In this document: positions 9,425-18,388 of the stretch, piece after piece | Numbering within the stretch: the first letter of the stretch is position 1 | Layout of the letters: each line of letters opens with the position of its first letter | From: Hydnum rufescens UP504 | Taxonomy: Eukaryota; Basidiomycota; Agaricomycetes; Cantharellales; Hydnaceae | NCBI GenBank assembly: GCA_014904985.1 | Contig: MU129396.1 | Coordinates: 1 to 18,636 of the forward strand | DNA length: 18,636 nucleotides | Reading direction: 5' to 3' | The notes under the pieces: generated by a model | Databases searched by the model: none | Told to the model about the DNA's origin: nothing | What the model saw: the letters and a program-made list of their open reading frames with translations, nothing else | Made by a program: the position numbers and the translations under genes

Positions 9425-10024
9425 ATGGCCGCCCTTCGTCATCCTCAGCAGGAGTGCTCATCGCCACGCGGTGCACAGCTTGCGGTTCAATACAATGGCT
9501 GTCGGGAATGTTACCCTGGAACGTTTACAACCGATCGATATTCCTGATGCCCAGCGTGTAAGAGTCGATGTTACTGCTGTACGTGTATCTTACATATGCA
9601 TCATTTCATTGTAGTGGGTATTAAACCCGGCTCCTCCTAGCATCACCCCCGTGATTCCTGTTCTTGCCGCGGACCGCCAAGCTGCTCAGGGTGGCGCGGT
9701 GGCGCCTTTATTGAAGTGCTTCAAGCGATCGATCCCATCCTCTGGACAGTCGACGTTCCTGGTGCCCCTAACCTATTCCGGTATGTTTTCATTGCATTCT
9801 CAACACCTGAACAAATGAACCAAGAGCTCCATTTCCTTAACATTCCAGCATTCAAAGGCCCGATGGCTCTGCCTGGGGTTCAGGAGCCGCGGAGCCCGGC
9901 GTGGACGTGAGCCTCACAGATTTACTTGTTTTTGCTTTGCTGAGGATCTATTGCGCAGGTCACTCTTGGAGCCCAAGGCCCCGACGCCGCGGGACAGACA
10001 TGGAATGTGGTGGAGACTTGGTAG
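9425..10024 (+). pseudogene. beta-trefoil gene T3, broken copy of T2
   Basis: All three introns and the exon layout of T2 are kept (exons about 9425-9557, 9615-9780, 9849-9906, 9959-10024). Exon 1 is one base longer than in T2: there are extra Gs after the ATG and in the AGCAGG word, plus other small indels, and reading from the ATG reaches a stop before the first intron. Exon 2 is eight bases longer because GGTGGCGC is tandemly repeated. Exons 3 and 4 are the same length as in T2 and keep a C-terminal Q-x-W. The summed difference is nine bases, so only the middle is out of frame. Damage is real unless several indels are read errors. Confidence 0.75.
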
Positions 10025-10437
10025 CACCCACCCGCCTGAATGTGCTGTGTCGAAATACGTTGCTTCTTGAAATTTCAGTTTGCAATCAATGTACAAGTAT
10101 CCCTGTGCCAAATGATGATGTTTGACCTTCGAAACCTCATCCCAGCATGATCAATTGAATCGGTGCGAGCCGAGATTGCCTCCGGTGCTCCTGTTGCGCT
10201 CTTCATGATAGTGTTGCTCGAATCCTTTTCGGAATTTTTAAAAAGAAAGCCTCACGGTGCTGTCATCACATCACTATTTGACTCAGACTTATCGACTTCT
10301 AGCATTTGGATCCATTCTCTTTCATCCTGCGGCAAACAAAAGCCCCAGTGTCTGGTACTTGACGAGAAAAAAAAAGGACTCAGGACTTGGCTTGGCTTGA
10401 CTCAATTCAGTTGAGCTAGTCGCGGCAACACTACTTC
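10025..10437 (+). promoter_or_regulatory. upstream region of MTQ2 copy 2
   Basis: Same arrangement as 5321-5732: trefoil 3' flank, then from about 10215 the poly-A and GACTT-rich block ending in the TCGCGGCAACACTA terminus 4 nt before the start codon. No clear TATA box lies at a normal distance from the ATG. Confidence 0.5.
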
Positions 10438-11482
10438 ATGATACCTACTCCCGATCTTTCCCATTTGACTCCCGAAGATTTCGAGGAAGTGTACCATCCT
10501 GCAGGTCTATTTGATCCAAAGCCTGGCGCTTGCAGTGAATTAATCGGCATTCTGCAGAGGATACGTTTCTTCTCTTTGACGCACTAGAACACGATGTAGG
10601 AACGCTGAAAGGACTCTGTCCGCGACTATGCATAGAAACAGGGTTTGTATCGATTCGTCTTGTGGACAGGCTGCGCTGATCCGGGAAACACCCCAGCTAG
10701 TTCTGGCTCCGGATGCCTGTCCTCATTCTTGGCTGGCATACTGGGTCCGTCGCATGCTTGTGGGTTCAGTCTGACATGATTGAAAGTGTCTTGTTCTCAT
10801 ATCCACGGATAGTATATCTATGTACAGATATAAATGCGCGTGCGGCTCTCTGCACGGCCCGTACTGGGGCGCAAAATAATGTGCGTAAACTTGAACGCTA
10901 TATCGTCGCCGCATCTTCCATGTTTAACGTCTTTTTCCTCATTTTGGTTAAGACGCCCCTCGATCCGGTCCTTACATCTTTCGCATCCCCTCTCATGGAG
11001 CGTCTCAAACACAGCGTCGACATTCTCCTTTTCAATCCCCCTTATGTTCCCACCTCCATCTCAGAAGCATCTGCTGCGCAAGACGTTAGTGGCGGCGTGG
11101 GAATAGCTAGTGCTTGGGCCGGCGGGATGGATGGCATGGAAGTCACTAACCAGTTCCTCGCGTTCGTAGATGTAACATTCCCCTCTCCTTCTACGACCTT
11201 CTTTGGATTGTTTGACTTACGGAATCATTTACAAGGGCCTGCTGGCTCCCCGGGGGCTTTTTTATCTTGTTGCTGTCGCACCGAACAATATTTCGGACAT
11301 CACCACACGAATGAAGGATTCATACGGACTGAAAAGCCATGTGAGATACTTTCATGACGATCAAACTTCGTGTGTATGAATGGGATTCGCTCATCCCCTC
11401 ATTATTGCAGATTGTACTAGAGAGGCGCGCGGGGAGGGAACATTTATTCGTGATCAGGTTCGCCCGACCGGAGTCCGCCTGA
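10438..11482 (+). CDS. MTQ2: eRF1 glutamine methyltransferase catalytic subunit (MTQ2/HEMK2 family)
   Basis: Seven exons (10438-10504, 10558-10642, 10701-10759, 10813-10880, 10953-11171, 11236-11340, 11411-11482) join to 675 nt, or 224 residues, close to the usual family length. Motifs in order: EDTF at 23-26, SAM-binding motif I E-T-G-S-G-S-G at 49-55, YLCTD with the ribose-binding Asp at 76, catalytic NPPY at 121-124, and a C-terminal RRAGREHLFVIRF segment at 206-218. The family methylates the Gln of the GGQ motif in release factor eRF1 together with the small partner Trm112, in the cytoplasm. Odd points: His20 where copy 3 encodes Asp, and Thr50 where copy 1 encodes Ile in motif I. This is the only copy here with an open frame. 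A repeat terminus lies directly upstream. A better conserved copy may exist elsewhere in the genome. Confidence 0.9.
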
Positions 11483-11796
11483 ATAAAGAGACACGGCCGG
11501 GCAAACTGGATCTCTATGATATCCAAGAAGATCAATCCGGGCTCGTCTCCATCCACTTCACCCATATAGCTTCTACCCCCATCCATTGCGAACTGTGCCA
11601 CCCTCGAGGTATCCGCCCAACCTCCGTCGTCACCTGTGGCTCCTCCTCCCATTGTCACTTCGCATTTGCACTCATCAAGAACTAGAGTCGTGAGGTGCGT
11701 GGGATGCCCGTAATGAAGATAGGCCGCGGAGGCCACGGTCGCTCCAAGAGTACCTCCCTCCTCTTCCACCTCAATTAGTTCTTGCCCTGTATACAC
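11320..11796 (-). other. open frame antisense to the MTQ2 3' end, copy 2
   Basis: Duplicate of the frame at 6589-7005, extended at its N-terminal side past the duplication edge at about 11765 by an acidic MYTGQELIEVEEEGG start. A converging gene end is possible, but there is no recognised domain and no independent support. Confidence 0.2.
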
Positions 11797-12371
11797 TATT
11801 GATTGCGAACCACAAGAGTGGAATAATTGCTTCTATGTCCCACGACGCTCAGTCCATCAGCAATTGAGCTATCCACCTCGGCGACAAACCCGAACGGGCC
11901 CGCGTTTGTGAAGCGCAGCTCTTGCAATGACGTCTGCATCCAGCGCTAAAGTGAGTGAGTGACCCGTAGTGTAGTGGGTCAAATGTCTAAGGGGGTGCTT
12001 GGCTAACCCTAGCCTGCTGTGAAGAAATGCTCTTTGCCACTTGTCATCAGAACCGTGTACACGCTAAGACTCTGAAATCACAAAAACCGAAAAAAACAAT
12101 ACAGTATTGACCACTTCATGCTGTCAGATGCACTCTGCCATGGATATATTTCATGATCGCCGACGACAAGACTAACTCGAGATTCCCTTGCCTAGCACGA
12201 GTTTCGAGTCCTGAATCTGCTCCTGTCGCCCTCTCCACTGAATAGGGGATTGGCATACGCTCTAGACCGCTGGATGCGGATTCCACTTTATAGGGAGGTA
12301 CGATCACACGAAGCACATCTATAACGAAGGGGCAATAATACAGTAACGCAACTACCAAGCGACCGACTCTT
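11797..12371. other. no gene recognised
   Basis: Unique sequence to the right of the duplication. A minus-strand tRNA-like A-box word lies near 11860-11880, but no cloverleaf can be closed. The minus ORF at 12116-12517 overlaps the better-supported RTC4-like exon in another frame. Confidence 0.4.
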
Positions 12372-12822
12372 TCAAGACGAGTATTTTGGCCTGGAAAAAG
12401 TCCCTGCCGTTGGCAGTCCCCTGTCGATAGGAGCACTTCGAGCCACATGAGCAGTATGGGCCTGGGACGTTGACTGCCTGGCCTGCCGCATCTCTTGCGC
12501 TTGCTGATACCAATCAAAAGGCGCCCGCTCGTCGAGGAATCCGCTTGCCTCCCTGTGCAGCCTAGCCTCCTCAGGATCAGGCCGCCGATTACAATCGCTC
12601 ACCATACTTTTACGGAACATGATCAGCTGGATTACCGCTTCAGGAACAAGCACGTCCATGGTATACTGAGGCGAATGAGACTGTAAGATCGAAGTAGTAT
12701 GAAATAGATGCGACACAGACCTGGCTTCTCAAACTCACGTCCAAGCCTTCATACTCTGCACACCCTTTTGGTCGGGGAGGATCATTGAGAGTCTTATACA
12801 CCTCTGCATTTCCGAATCTGTA
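12372..12822 (-). CDS. gene fragment, possible RTC4-like domain protein
   Basis: Two exons on the minus strand (12822-12739, 84 nt; 12665-12372, 294 nt) join in phase across a 73-nt GTGAGT..CAG intron. Together they give a 125-residue C-terminal piece. Around the junction the protein reads YTMDVLVPEAVIQLI, which resembles the VLVPE..A..LI core of the RTC4 C-terminal domain found in many basidiomycete proteins. The stretch that follows is charged and Gln/Arg-rich. I could not extend the frame convincingly upstream of 12822, and a foldback element begins about 330 bp further upstream. The gene may therefore be truncated, or its 5' exons may lie beyond the element. The family assignment is from memory of the motif only. 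Confidence 0.45.
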
Positions 12823-13160
12823 CTAGTTGGATTTCACAACGTTATTTGAGACTGACGAGGATCTTCCTGACGATCCTGTGGATGCGAAAGCACTGTGAGC
12901 CAAAGGCACAAAGGGGGTGATCGAAGGGAATCAAAAAAACCTCAACACTCTCGTCCTCGGAGATGGCCCCTACATTGAATTCGCTTGATTGTGAAGCCAC
13001 AACAGTCACCTATCATTGATGCAAAATTAAGAGTGATAGCGACACTGAAGGTGTCCTCAAACTTGCCGCGGAGGACGCAGGGAACGCGTAAGGCTGGTCC
13101 GAAAAGAAATCGATGTCGAGCTGTGGTGGATATGCCCCTGGCACCTCAAACATCGATACG
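12823..13160. other. no gene recognised
   Basis: Possible further exons of the RTC4-like gene on the minus strand (a CATCCACAG acceptor-like site near 12877), but every downstream frame stops soon. A plus-strand open stretch near 13035-13090 is too short to judge. Confidence 0.3.
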
Positions 13161-14200
13161 TATGGCGGGCCGATTGTTCCAAAATTAATTTTGACTCTGC
13201 ACCCACTTTTTTTCTCCCTCCCCCCTCTTTCACCCCTTCCTCTATCAAATTTCTCAGCACACTCTCTCAGAATTCTCTCGCGATATTCAAAATTCAGAGT
13301 TCCCTCAGGCTTATTTATAGTCTTTGGTTTCCATATTCATTTGACTATTCTTCCCTCAGCGCAAATACCATGTACACGTGATTATCGCCTGCCGTTGCTC
13401 GCGGTCTTGGGTCTGTTGCGGGGACCAACTTGGATTGAAAATTGAGGGAATAACAGTGAAATAGTTTTACATTGCTCGGTTGACCCACCCACATTTGTGC
13501 TTCCTGATGAAATCTGGTGTCTGTCGCTCTAGTTACAGGAGATAAGTCCTAATCCCGAGGTGGTGAATGCATCATGTAATATTTTCGGGGGTTGGGTAAG
13601 CCCCGGTCGTCCGTGCCGAAAAACATCACAAGAAACCCACCACAATGACTGGCACATTTGCTGTTTTTTTTGAGGCTTTGCTCACAAAACCTGTGCCAGT
13701 CATTGTGATGGGTTTCTTGTGATGTTTCTTGGCACGGATGACCGGGGTTTACTTAATCTCCGAAGATATTACATGATGTATTATGTAATTCAGACCACCT
13801 CGGGCTTAGGACTTATCTCCTGTAACTAGAGTGACAGACACCAGATTTCATCAGGAAGCACAAATGTGGGTGGGTCAACCAAGCAATGTAAAACTATTTC
13901 ACTGTTATTCCCTCAATTTTCAATCCAAGTTGGTCCCTGCAACAGACCCAAGACTGCGAGCAATGACAGGTGATAATCACGTGTACATGGTATTCACCCT
14001 GAGGGAAGAATAGTCAAATGCATATGGAAACCAAAGACTATAAATAAGCCTGAGGGAACTCTGAATTTTGAATATCATGAGAGAATTCTGAGAGAGTGTG
14101 CTGAGAAATTTGATAGAGGAAGGGGTGAAAGAGCAGGGGGGAGGGAGAAAAAAAGTGGGTGCGGAGTCAAAATTAATTTTGGAACAATCGGCCTGCCATA
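13161..14200. mobile_element. 1-kb foldback element (long inverted repeat)
   Basis: The left arm 13161-13656 and right arm 13692-14200 are reverse complements at high identity around a ~35-bp spacer. The ends read TATGGC...GCCATA. The flanking hexamers GATACG (13155-13160) and GATATG (14201-14206) could be a decayed target-site duplication. Each arm has a TATAAATA facing outward (minus strand at 13312-13319, plus strand at 14039-14046). Many arm differences are CG in the left arm against TG or CA in the right, as expected from methyl-C deamination. No long coding frame. It could be a foldback transposon or two solo LTRs in inverted orientation. Confidence 0.85.
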
Positions 14201-14235
14201 GATATGTGATCAACTTCAGTTGAGGACTTTTAGCT

Positions 14236-14400
14236 AGTGTTGCCATGGACTCAGACTTCAGCTGACTCAGGTCCAAACCCAGTCCATTTCAAGTCAACCC
14301 AAGTCAAGTCTTTTGATTACAAATATTTGGCTTGGACAGACTTGACTTGACTTGCAGTTGACATAAGTCAAGACTTGAAAGTAGTACACTTACATTAGAA
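14236..14400 (+). repeat. GACTT-rich repeat end with TAGTGTTGCC terminus
   Basis: Starts TAGTGTTGCC and continues with GACTC, CAAGTC and GACTTGACTTGACTTG words and a GATTACAAAT core. It is the opposite-orientation partner of 151-313. Whether the sequence to its right is the interior of the same element cannot be told. Confidence 0.6.
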
Positions 14401-14908
14401 ATTAGATTGTAAGAAGAACTATGTCAGGCTGGTCAGTCACTTTTCTGCATCATATTAGATATCATGCACCTTGGACAGCCATATGTGACCCCCTTGTTAG
14501 GTATCTATTCTGGGGCATGATTTGGTACCTAAGTAGGTACCAGACACTATTGGGGCCCCAGTCCACCACTTTGGTTGCGGCTTGGGTGCTGATTAGGGCC
14601 CCATTGGGGCCTTATTGGGCCAACTTCCAGTCAACAGCTGTGCTGGATCACATAATTATGTATGATTATTTATTTATTTATTTATTACTATACACATATT
14701 ATCCCCTGCCACCACGGGGTTACATGTCCCCACCTGGCGGAGCCACACAACATGGTGGCCGCATGCCCCGTTCACCTGCACATTTCATCTGGTGGCCACA
14801 TCCCTCATTCTTGCGGGTGTTCGGTCGGTCGGGTCGCAGGTTTTCATGTTGTGTCTTTGTCAGCGGGGTTTTGCTTGGGCTTGGTGCGGTGGTGGGCTGG
14901 ATAAGGTC
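14401..14908. other. low-complexity flank of the left array
   Basis: Contains a perfect 7-bp-arm palindrome TGGTACC/GGTACCA at about 14523-14542, four GGGGCC-type words at 14550-14630, and an ATTT run at 14668-14688. The stretch 14700-14908 is the distal exon-like segment of the left array. The 163-codon plus-strand ORF crossing it is opposite to the array's apparent transcription and has no recognisable domain. Confidence 0.4.
14668..14688 (+). repeat. ATTT microsatellite
   Basis: About five tandem copies of TATT/ATTT. Confidence 0.9.
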
Positions 14909-15005
14909 CTAGATTGATAAATAATATGTTAGTAAAAGAAGAGAAAGGCCATGCAAAAGGAGCAGCCTGTGCTGCTCCTTTTGCATGGCCAGGTGTTATA
15001 ATTAC
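14909..15005 (-). other. introner-like intron L1
   Basis: 97 nt, GTAATT..CTAG with branch TTTACTAAC. P2 arms at 14947-14966 and 14971-14990 are a perfect 20-bp stem; both arms differ together from the common P2 (GGAGCAGC/GCTGCTCC). Confidence 0.6.
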
Positions 15006-15153
15006 CTTAAAAATTGCCACACCCACTGCAGCGGGTGTGGCTCTCCTTTTCCTCTGTGACTTCGTTCATTTGCGTGGTTGTGCATACTCGCGCGCAGGAG
15101 ATCCTGGTGGATTGGTGGATTTGGGCTCGCGGCAGTATGGCTTCATGTGTTGG

Positions 15154-15247
15154 CTGGAATAGAAAATATGTTAGTTAAAATTAAATCTCGCACAAAAAGA
15201 GCAGCGACTGCTGCTCTTTTTGTGCATTTGTAGCTATTAAGAAATAC
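15154..15247 (-). other. introner-like intron L2
   Basis: 94 nt, GTATTT..CCAG with branch AACTAAC. P2 is a perfect 16-bp stem at 15190-15205 / 15210-15225. Confidence 0.55.
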
Positions 15248-15441
15248 TTTTATAAGGCCACACACCTGCCGCAGCGGGTGTGTGGTGCCATGTTTTATCC
15301 ATCGTCATGTCGGTTGTGGGCGTTTGGGGACTGGGCCCTCGGGTCGGGTCTTGGCTCTCAGACAGGGTTCTGGGTGGCTGGGTATGTCGTCATTTCGGCT
15401 TGGACTCGTTTGTCAGGTGGTTTCACACAGTGAGGGGAGAC

Positions 15442-15553
15442 CTGGAATAAAGAATAATACGTTAGTATAAAATAAAATATAAAATAAAAACACGAGACAG
15501 CACCAAAAGAGCAGCTTCTGCTGCTCTTTTGGCACCAGTGGGATTAGACCTAC
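15442..15553 (-). other. introner-like intron L3
   Basis: 112 nt, GTAGGT..CCAG with branch TACTAAC. P2 stem 15503-15515 / 15520-15532. Confidence 0.6.
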
Positions 15554-15715
15554 CTGATGTTATCACACCCGCCGAAGTGGGTGTGTGGTACGAGGTTTGG
15601 TTGATCGTCGTATTTGGGGGCCAGGCACTCAGGGCTTGGGCTGCGCATCAAATGTCGTGCTGGGGGTTGGTCGTGTCCCCGTCAGGCAGGCTTTTGCGTG
15701 GGGAAGGGAAGGGAC

Positions 15716-15821
15716 CTAGAACAAGAGAGGATAATACATTAGTAAAAAGAAAAAGGAAAACAGAGTGGTGCCAAAAGAGCAGCACAAGCTGCTCTTTTGG
15801 CACTGGTGGGATTAGACGTAC
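15716..15821 (-). other. introner-like intron L4
   Basis: 106 nt, GTACGT..CTAG with branch TTTACTAAT. P2 perfect 16-bp stem 15768-15783 / 15788-15803. Confidence 0.6.
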
Positions 15822-15967
15822 CTGATACTACCACACACCCACTTCAGCGGGTGTGTGGCACCGTGTTTGATTCATATAGATCGTGGGGAGTTGGAGGTTG
15901 GGGTCTTGAGTGGCTGCGCGCGCGCCCGTATTTTGGCCTTGTCGGGTTTGGTGGAGGGAGAAAGAAC

Positions 15968-16073
15968 CTAGAATAATAATATGTTAGTAAAAAAAATACC
16001 ATGAACAACACCAAAAGAGCAGCTAGTGCTGCTCTTTTGGCATCGTGGTACACCGCGTAATGAAACAACTCAC
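15968..16073 (-). other. introner-like intron L5
   Basis: 106 nt, GTGAGT..CTAG with branch TTTACTAAC. P2 stem 16011-16023 / 16028-16040. Confidence 0.65.
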
Positions 16074-16244
16074 CTAATCGTGCCAAACACCCGCTGAAGC
16101 GGGCATCTGGCACCGTATTTGATTCGTCGTCATGTAGGTTGCAGGTACTTGAGGGTTGGGCAGTCTGGGGGCTGCACACTCCCGTGTTTGGCCCTGAGCC
16201 TGGCCTGTGCATTTGTCGGGTCGGGTATCATGTAGTGGAGGTCC

Positions 16245-16355
16245 CTAGAATAATCATACGTTAGTAAAACAAAAAAAAATTTGAAGGCAATGCCAAAAGA
16301 GCAGCTGGTGCTGCTCTTTTGGCGTCATCATACTCCCCGTAATCAAACAGCTCAC
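16245..16355 (-). other. introner-like intron L6
   Basis: 111 nt, GTGAGC..CTAG with branch TTTACTAAC. P2 stem 16292-16305 / 16310-16323. Confidence 0.65.
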
Positions 16356-16517
16356 CTAATATTGCCACACACCCGCCGAAGCAGGTGTGTGGCGCCGTAC
16401 TTGTTTCGTTGTCATATAGGGTGCGAGTTGGGGTCTTGGGCGGCTGTGCGCTCCCATATTTTGCAGTGGATGTTGTCTGTGCGTTCTTTGGGTTGGTTTC
16501 ATGGAGGGAGAAAGGAC

Positions 16518-16629
16518 CTAGACTAAGTAATATGTCAGTAAAAAAAAATAACATAAGCGACACCAAAAGAGCAGCTGGTGCTGCTCTTTTGGCGTCATAA
16601 TACACCCTGTAATTCAAAAAAAAACTGAC
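16518..16629 (-). other. introner-like intron L7
   Basis: 112 nt, GTCAGT..CTAG; the donor is weaker than in its neighbours and the branch site reads TACTGAC. P2 stem 16563-16575 / 16580-16592. Confidence 0.55.
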
Positions 16630-16802
16630 CCAGGATTGCCACACACCCGCCAAAGTGGGTGTGCAGCGCCATACTTGATTCGTCGTTGTGGGGTTGAGGA
16701 TACGCGAGGGTTGGAGTCATGGTGGCTGCGCACGCCCCCGTATTTCGCCCTGGGCCTCATCTGTGGATAATTCGGCTGGGGTTTCGCGGAGGGAGAAAGG
16801 AT

Positions 16803-16906
16803 CTAGAATAACGAATTTGTTAGTAAAAAAACAACACAAGCAACACCAAAAGAGCAGCTGTTGCTGCTCTTTTGGCATCGTCATACACCCCAGATGAAAA
16901 ACTCAC
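16803..16906 (-). other. introner-like intron L8
   Basis: 104 nt, GTGAGT..CTAG with branch TTTACTAAC. P2 stem 16846-16858 / 16863-16875. This is the unit nearest the centre. Confidence 0.65.
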
Positions 16907-16989
16907 CTAATAGTGCCACACAACCGCGCCCCGGCAGGTATGTGGCACCGTCTCGTGCTTGGTGGCCTTGGTAGATCTGAAGAGATCAA

Positions 16990-17316
16990 TGCCGGCGATT
17001 GCCGTCTCGAAAAGTGCCAAGTACGTAGGTGTGAGAAATTTAAAAATCGCCCGAACGTCCTATTTTTTTTATCGGCGGTGTGCTACATATACATACCACC
17101 AAAATATGGGCCAATTCTGATGCAGAGAAGTCCCTCAATCCACGTTGCATTCTTGTCATATAGTGCCTTGGTGAAATATGACTCACTATCCCTCCTTTTA
17201 TTAGAAAAATATTTATTATTTAGTATTATTTTATGTGCAGGTATCTATTATTCATTTATATAAGCCTTGTAGTGCCCATACTTGGGCGCCTTTTCGAGAC
17301 CGGTGATCGCCAGCGT
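16990..17316. promoter_or_regulatory. mirrored centre between the two arrays, candidate bidirectional promoter
   Basis: 16990-17029 and 17275-17316 are imperfect reverse complements sharing a TCTCGAAAAG/CTTTTCGAGA core and a CGATTGCCG/CGGTGATCG segment. They enclose about 245 bp of AT-rich sequence with no gene. Both arrays read outward from here, so the position fits a shared promoter or origin of the inverted duplication. There is no defined TATA pair. Confidence 0.5.
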
Positions 17317-17431
17317 TGAGTGGTTTGTTTGATGCTTACCTCAGGTGTCTGTGGTATAAATGCTTGACCCACAAGACCGAAATGGGAAAACAGGATTACA
17401 CACCTGCTGTGGCGGGTGTGTGGTCATATAA

Positions 17432-17534
17432 GCTAAGTGTGCAGTAGATACAGCCAGGCAAAAAGGGCAGCATAAGCTGCCCTTTTTGCGCTCCTTTGAC
17501 ATTCTCACTAACATGTATGGTATTTCCATTCTAG
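17432..17534 (+). other. introner-like intron R1 (donor unclear)
   Basis: Acceptor CATTCTAG and branch CACTAAC are clear; the expected donor position reads AAGCTAAGT, not GT, so the 5' end is uncertain. P2 stem 17458-17471 / 17476-17489 has paired changes in both arms (AAGGGCAGC/GCTGCCCTT). Confidence 0.4.
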
Positions 17535-17708
17535 GTATTGCCTCTCGCCTGAATAACGAGGCATATCAAAGCTGGCAAGAAGCATGTGAAGATTAACGCA
17601 TACCACGGTACCTGCAAGAGCCTGCACGCGTGCACAGCCCCCGAACACGCGACAATGGGTAACGTACAACACTACACACCCGCTGCAGTGGGTGTGTAGT
17701 TATATCGG

Positions 17709-17815
17709 GTGAGTTCTCTATTACACCATGTACTGTGGTGCCAAAAGAGCAGCATATGCTGCTCTTTTGGCACTGTCCCTTCTTTTTTTAATAATCCTCT
17801 TATTTGCTATTCTAG
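17709..17815 (+). other. introner-like intron R2
   Basis: 107 nt, GTGAGT..CTAG; the branch site is weaker (TTTAATAAT). P2 perfect 16-bp stem 17738-17753 / 17758-17773. Confidence 0.6.
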
Positions 17816-17987
17816 TTCCCCTTTCCGCCTGCCCAACGAGATCGCGAACGAAGTCCCGGATGAAATAGCGACGCGCGGCTGTCAAAAATTGAACCCGAGA
17901 GCATAGTCCCAAACCCCCACATGTTATGCAACAAGAAGTGAAACACGGTACCGCACACCCGCTTTGGCGGGTGTGTGGTACTTTCAG

Positions 17988-18090
17988 GTGAGTTCTCAGT
18001 AAATATAGGTACAACGGCGCCAAAAGAGCAGGAACTGCTCTTTTGGCCCGGTGTCGCCTTCGTTTACTAATATATTATTTGTTACTGTAG
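17988..18090 (+). other. introner-like intron R3
   Basis: 103 nt, CAG|GTGAGT..GTAG with branch TTTACTAAT. P2 stem 18019-18031 / 18035-18047 with a 3-nt loop. Confidence 0.65.
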
Positions 18091-18269
18091 GCATCCTCCC
18101 TTCATGAAAACCTGCCGGACGAGAACACGATGAAGCCCCGCATGAAGTATGGACGTGCGCAGCCGCACCAGACCCCGAGTGCCCAATCCCTGAACAATCC
18201 ACGCACTACGCGATGATGGGGGAAACTTAGTACCACACACCCGCTCCGGCAGGTGTGTGGTAATATCAG

Positions 18270-18388
18270 GTGAGTTTCTACTCGAGATACGTACAATAGC
18301 ACCAAAAGTGCAGTAGGCGCTGCCCTCTTAGTGCTGCCCTGGGTTTCTTTTTTTTACTAACGATGTATCATTTTATTTATTATTCTAG
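18270..18388 (+). other. introner-like intron R4 (decayed hairpin)
   Basis: 119 nt, CAG|GTGAGT..CTAG with branch TTTACTAAC. The P2 region at 18299-18336 is interrupted by mismatches and an insertion, so the splice signals outlast the hairpin here. Confidence 0.6.

Larger units (their letters stand above)
14909..16948 (-). repeat. left array: eight exon-intron-like units with two hairpins each
   Basis: Eight units of 243-313 bp spacing, all readable on the minus strand as: hairpin P1 (CCACACACCCGC / GCGGGTGTGTGG core), 5' splice site, hairpin P2 (CCAAAAGAGCAGC / GCTGCTCTTTTGG), TACTAAC-type branch site, T-rich stretch, CTAG or CCAG acceptor, then a 146-194-nt exon-like segment leading to the next P1. 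P1 copies: 15016-15041, 15258-15285, 15562-15589, 15831-15858, 16083-16110, 16364-16393, 16639-16666, 16913-16948. Exon lengths vary and are not consistently divisible by three. Confidence 0.85.

Noticed and set aside
10713..11357. 214-codon continuous plus-strand ORF as the MTQ2 protein
   Set aside because: It reads through three or more introns; the spliced model restores motif I, the RRAGREH tail and the family length.
11840..11900. tRNA gene on the minus strand
   Set aside because: An A-box-like TAGCTCAATTG word and a distant GGTTCGCAATC are present, but acceptor, anticodon and T stems cannot be paired.
12116..12517. 133-codon minus-strand ORF
   Set aside because: Overlaps the RTC4-like exon in another frame and has no recognisable motif.
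13161..14200. Intact LTR retrotransposon
   Set aside because: The arms are inverted, not direct, enclose only about 35 bp, and no reverse transcriptase, integrase or gag is encoded.
14421..14912. 163-codon plus-strand ORF
   Set aside because: Low-complexity content, crosses the ATTT run, opposite to the array's direction, no domain.
15844..16653. Minus-strand ORFs of 122 and 130 codons in the left array
   Set aside because: They run through the predicted introns including P2; the repeated AKRAA-LAALL peptide is just the hairpin translated.
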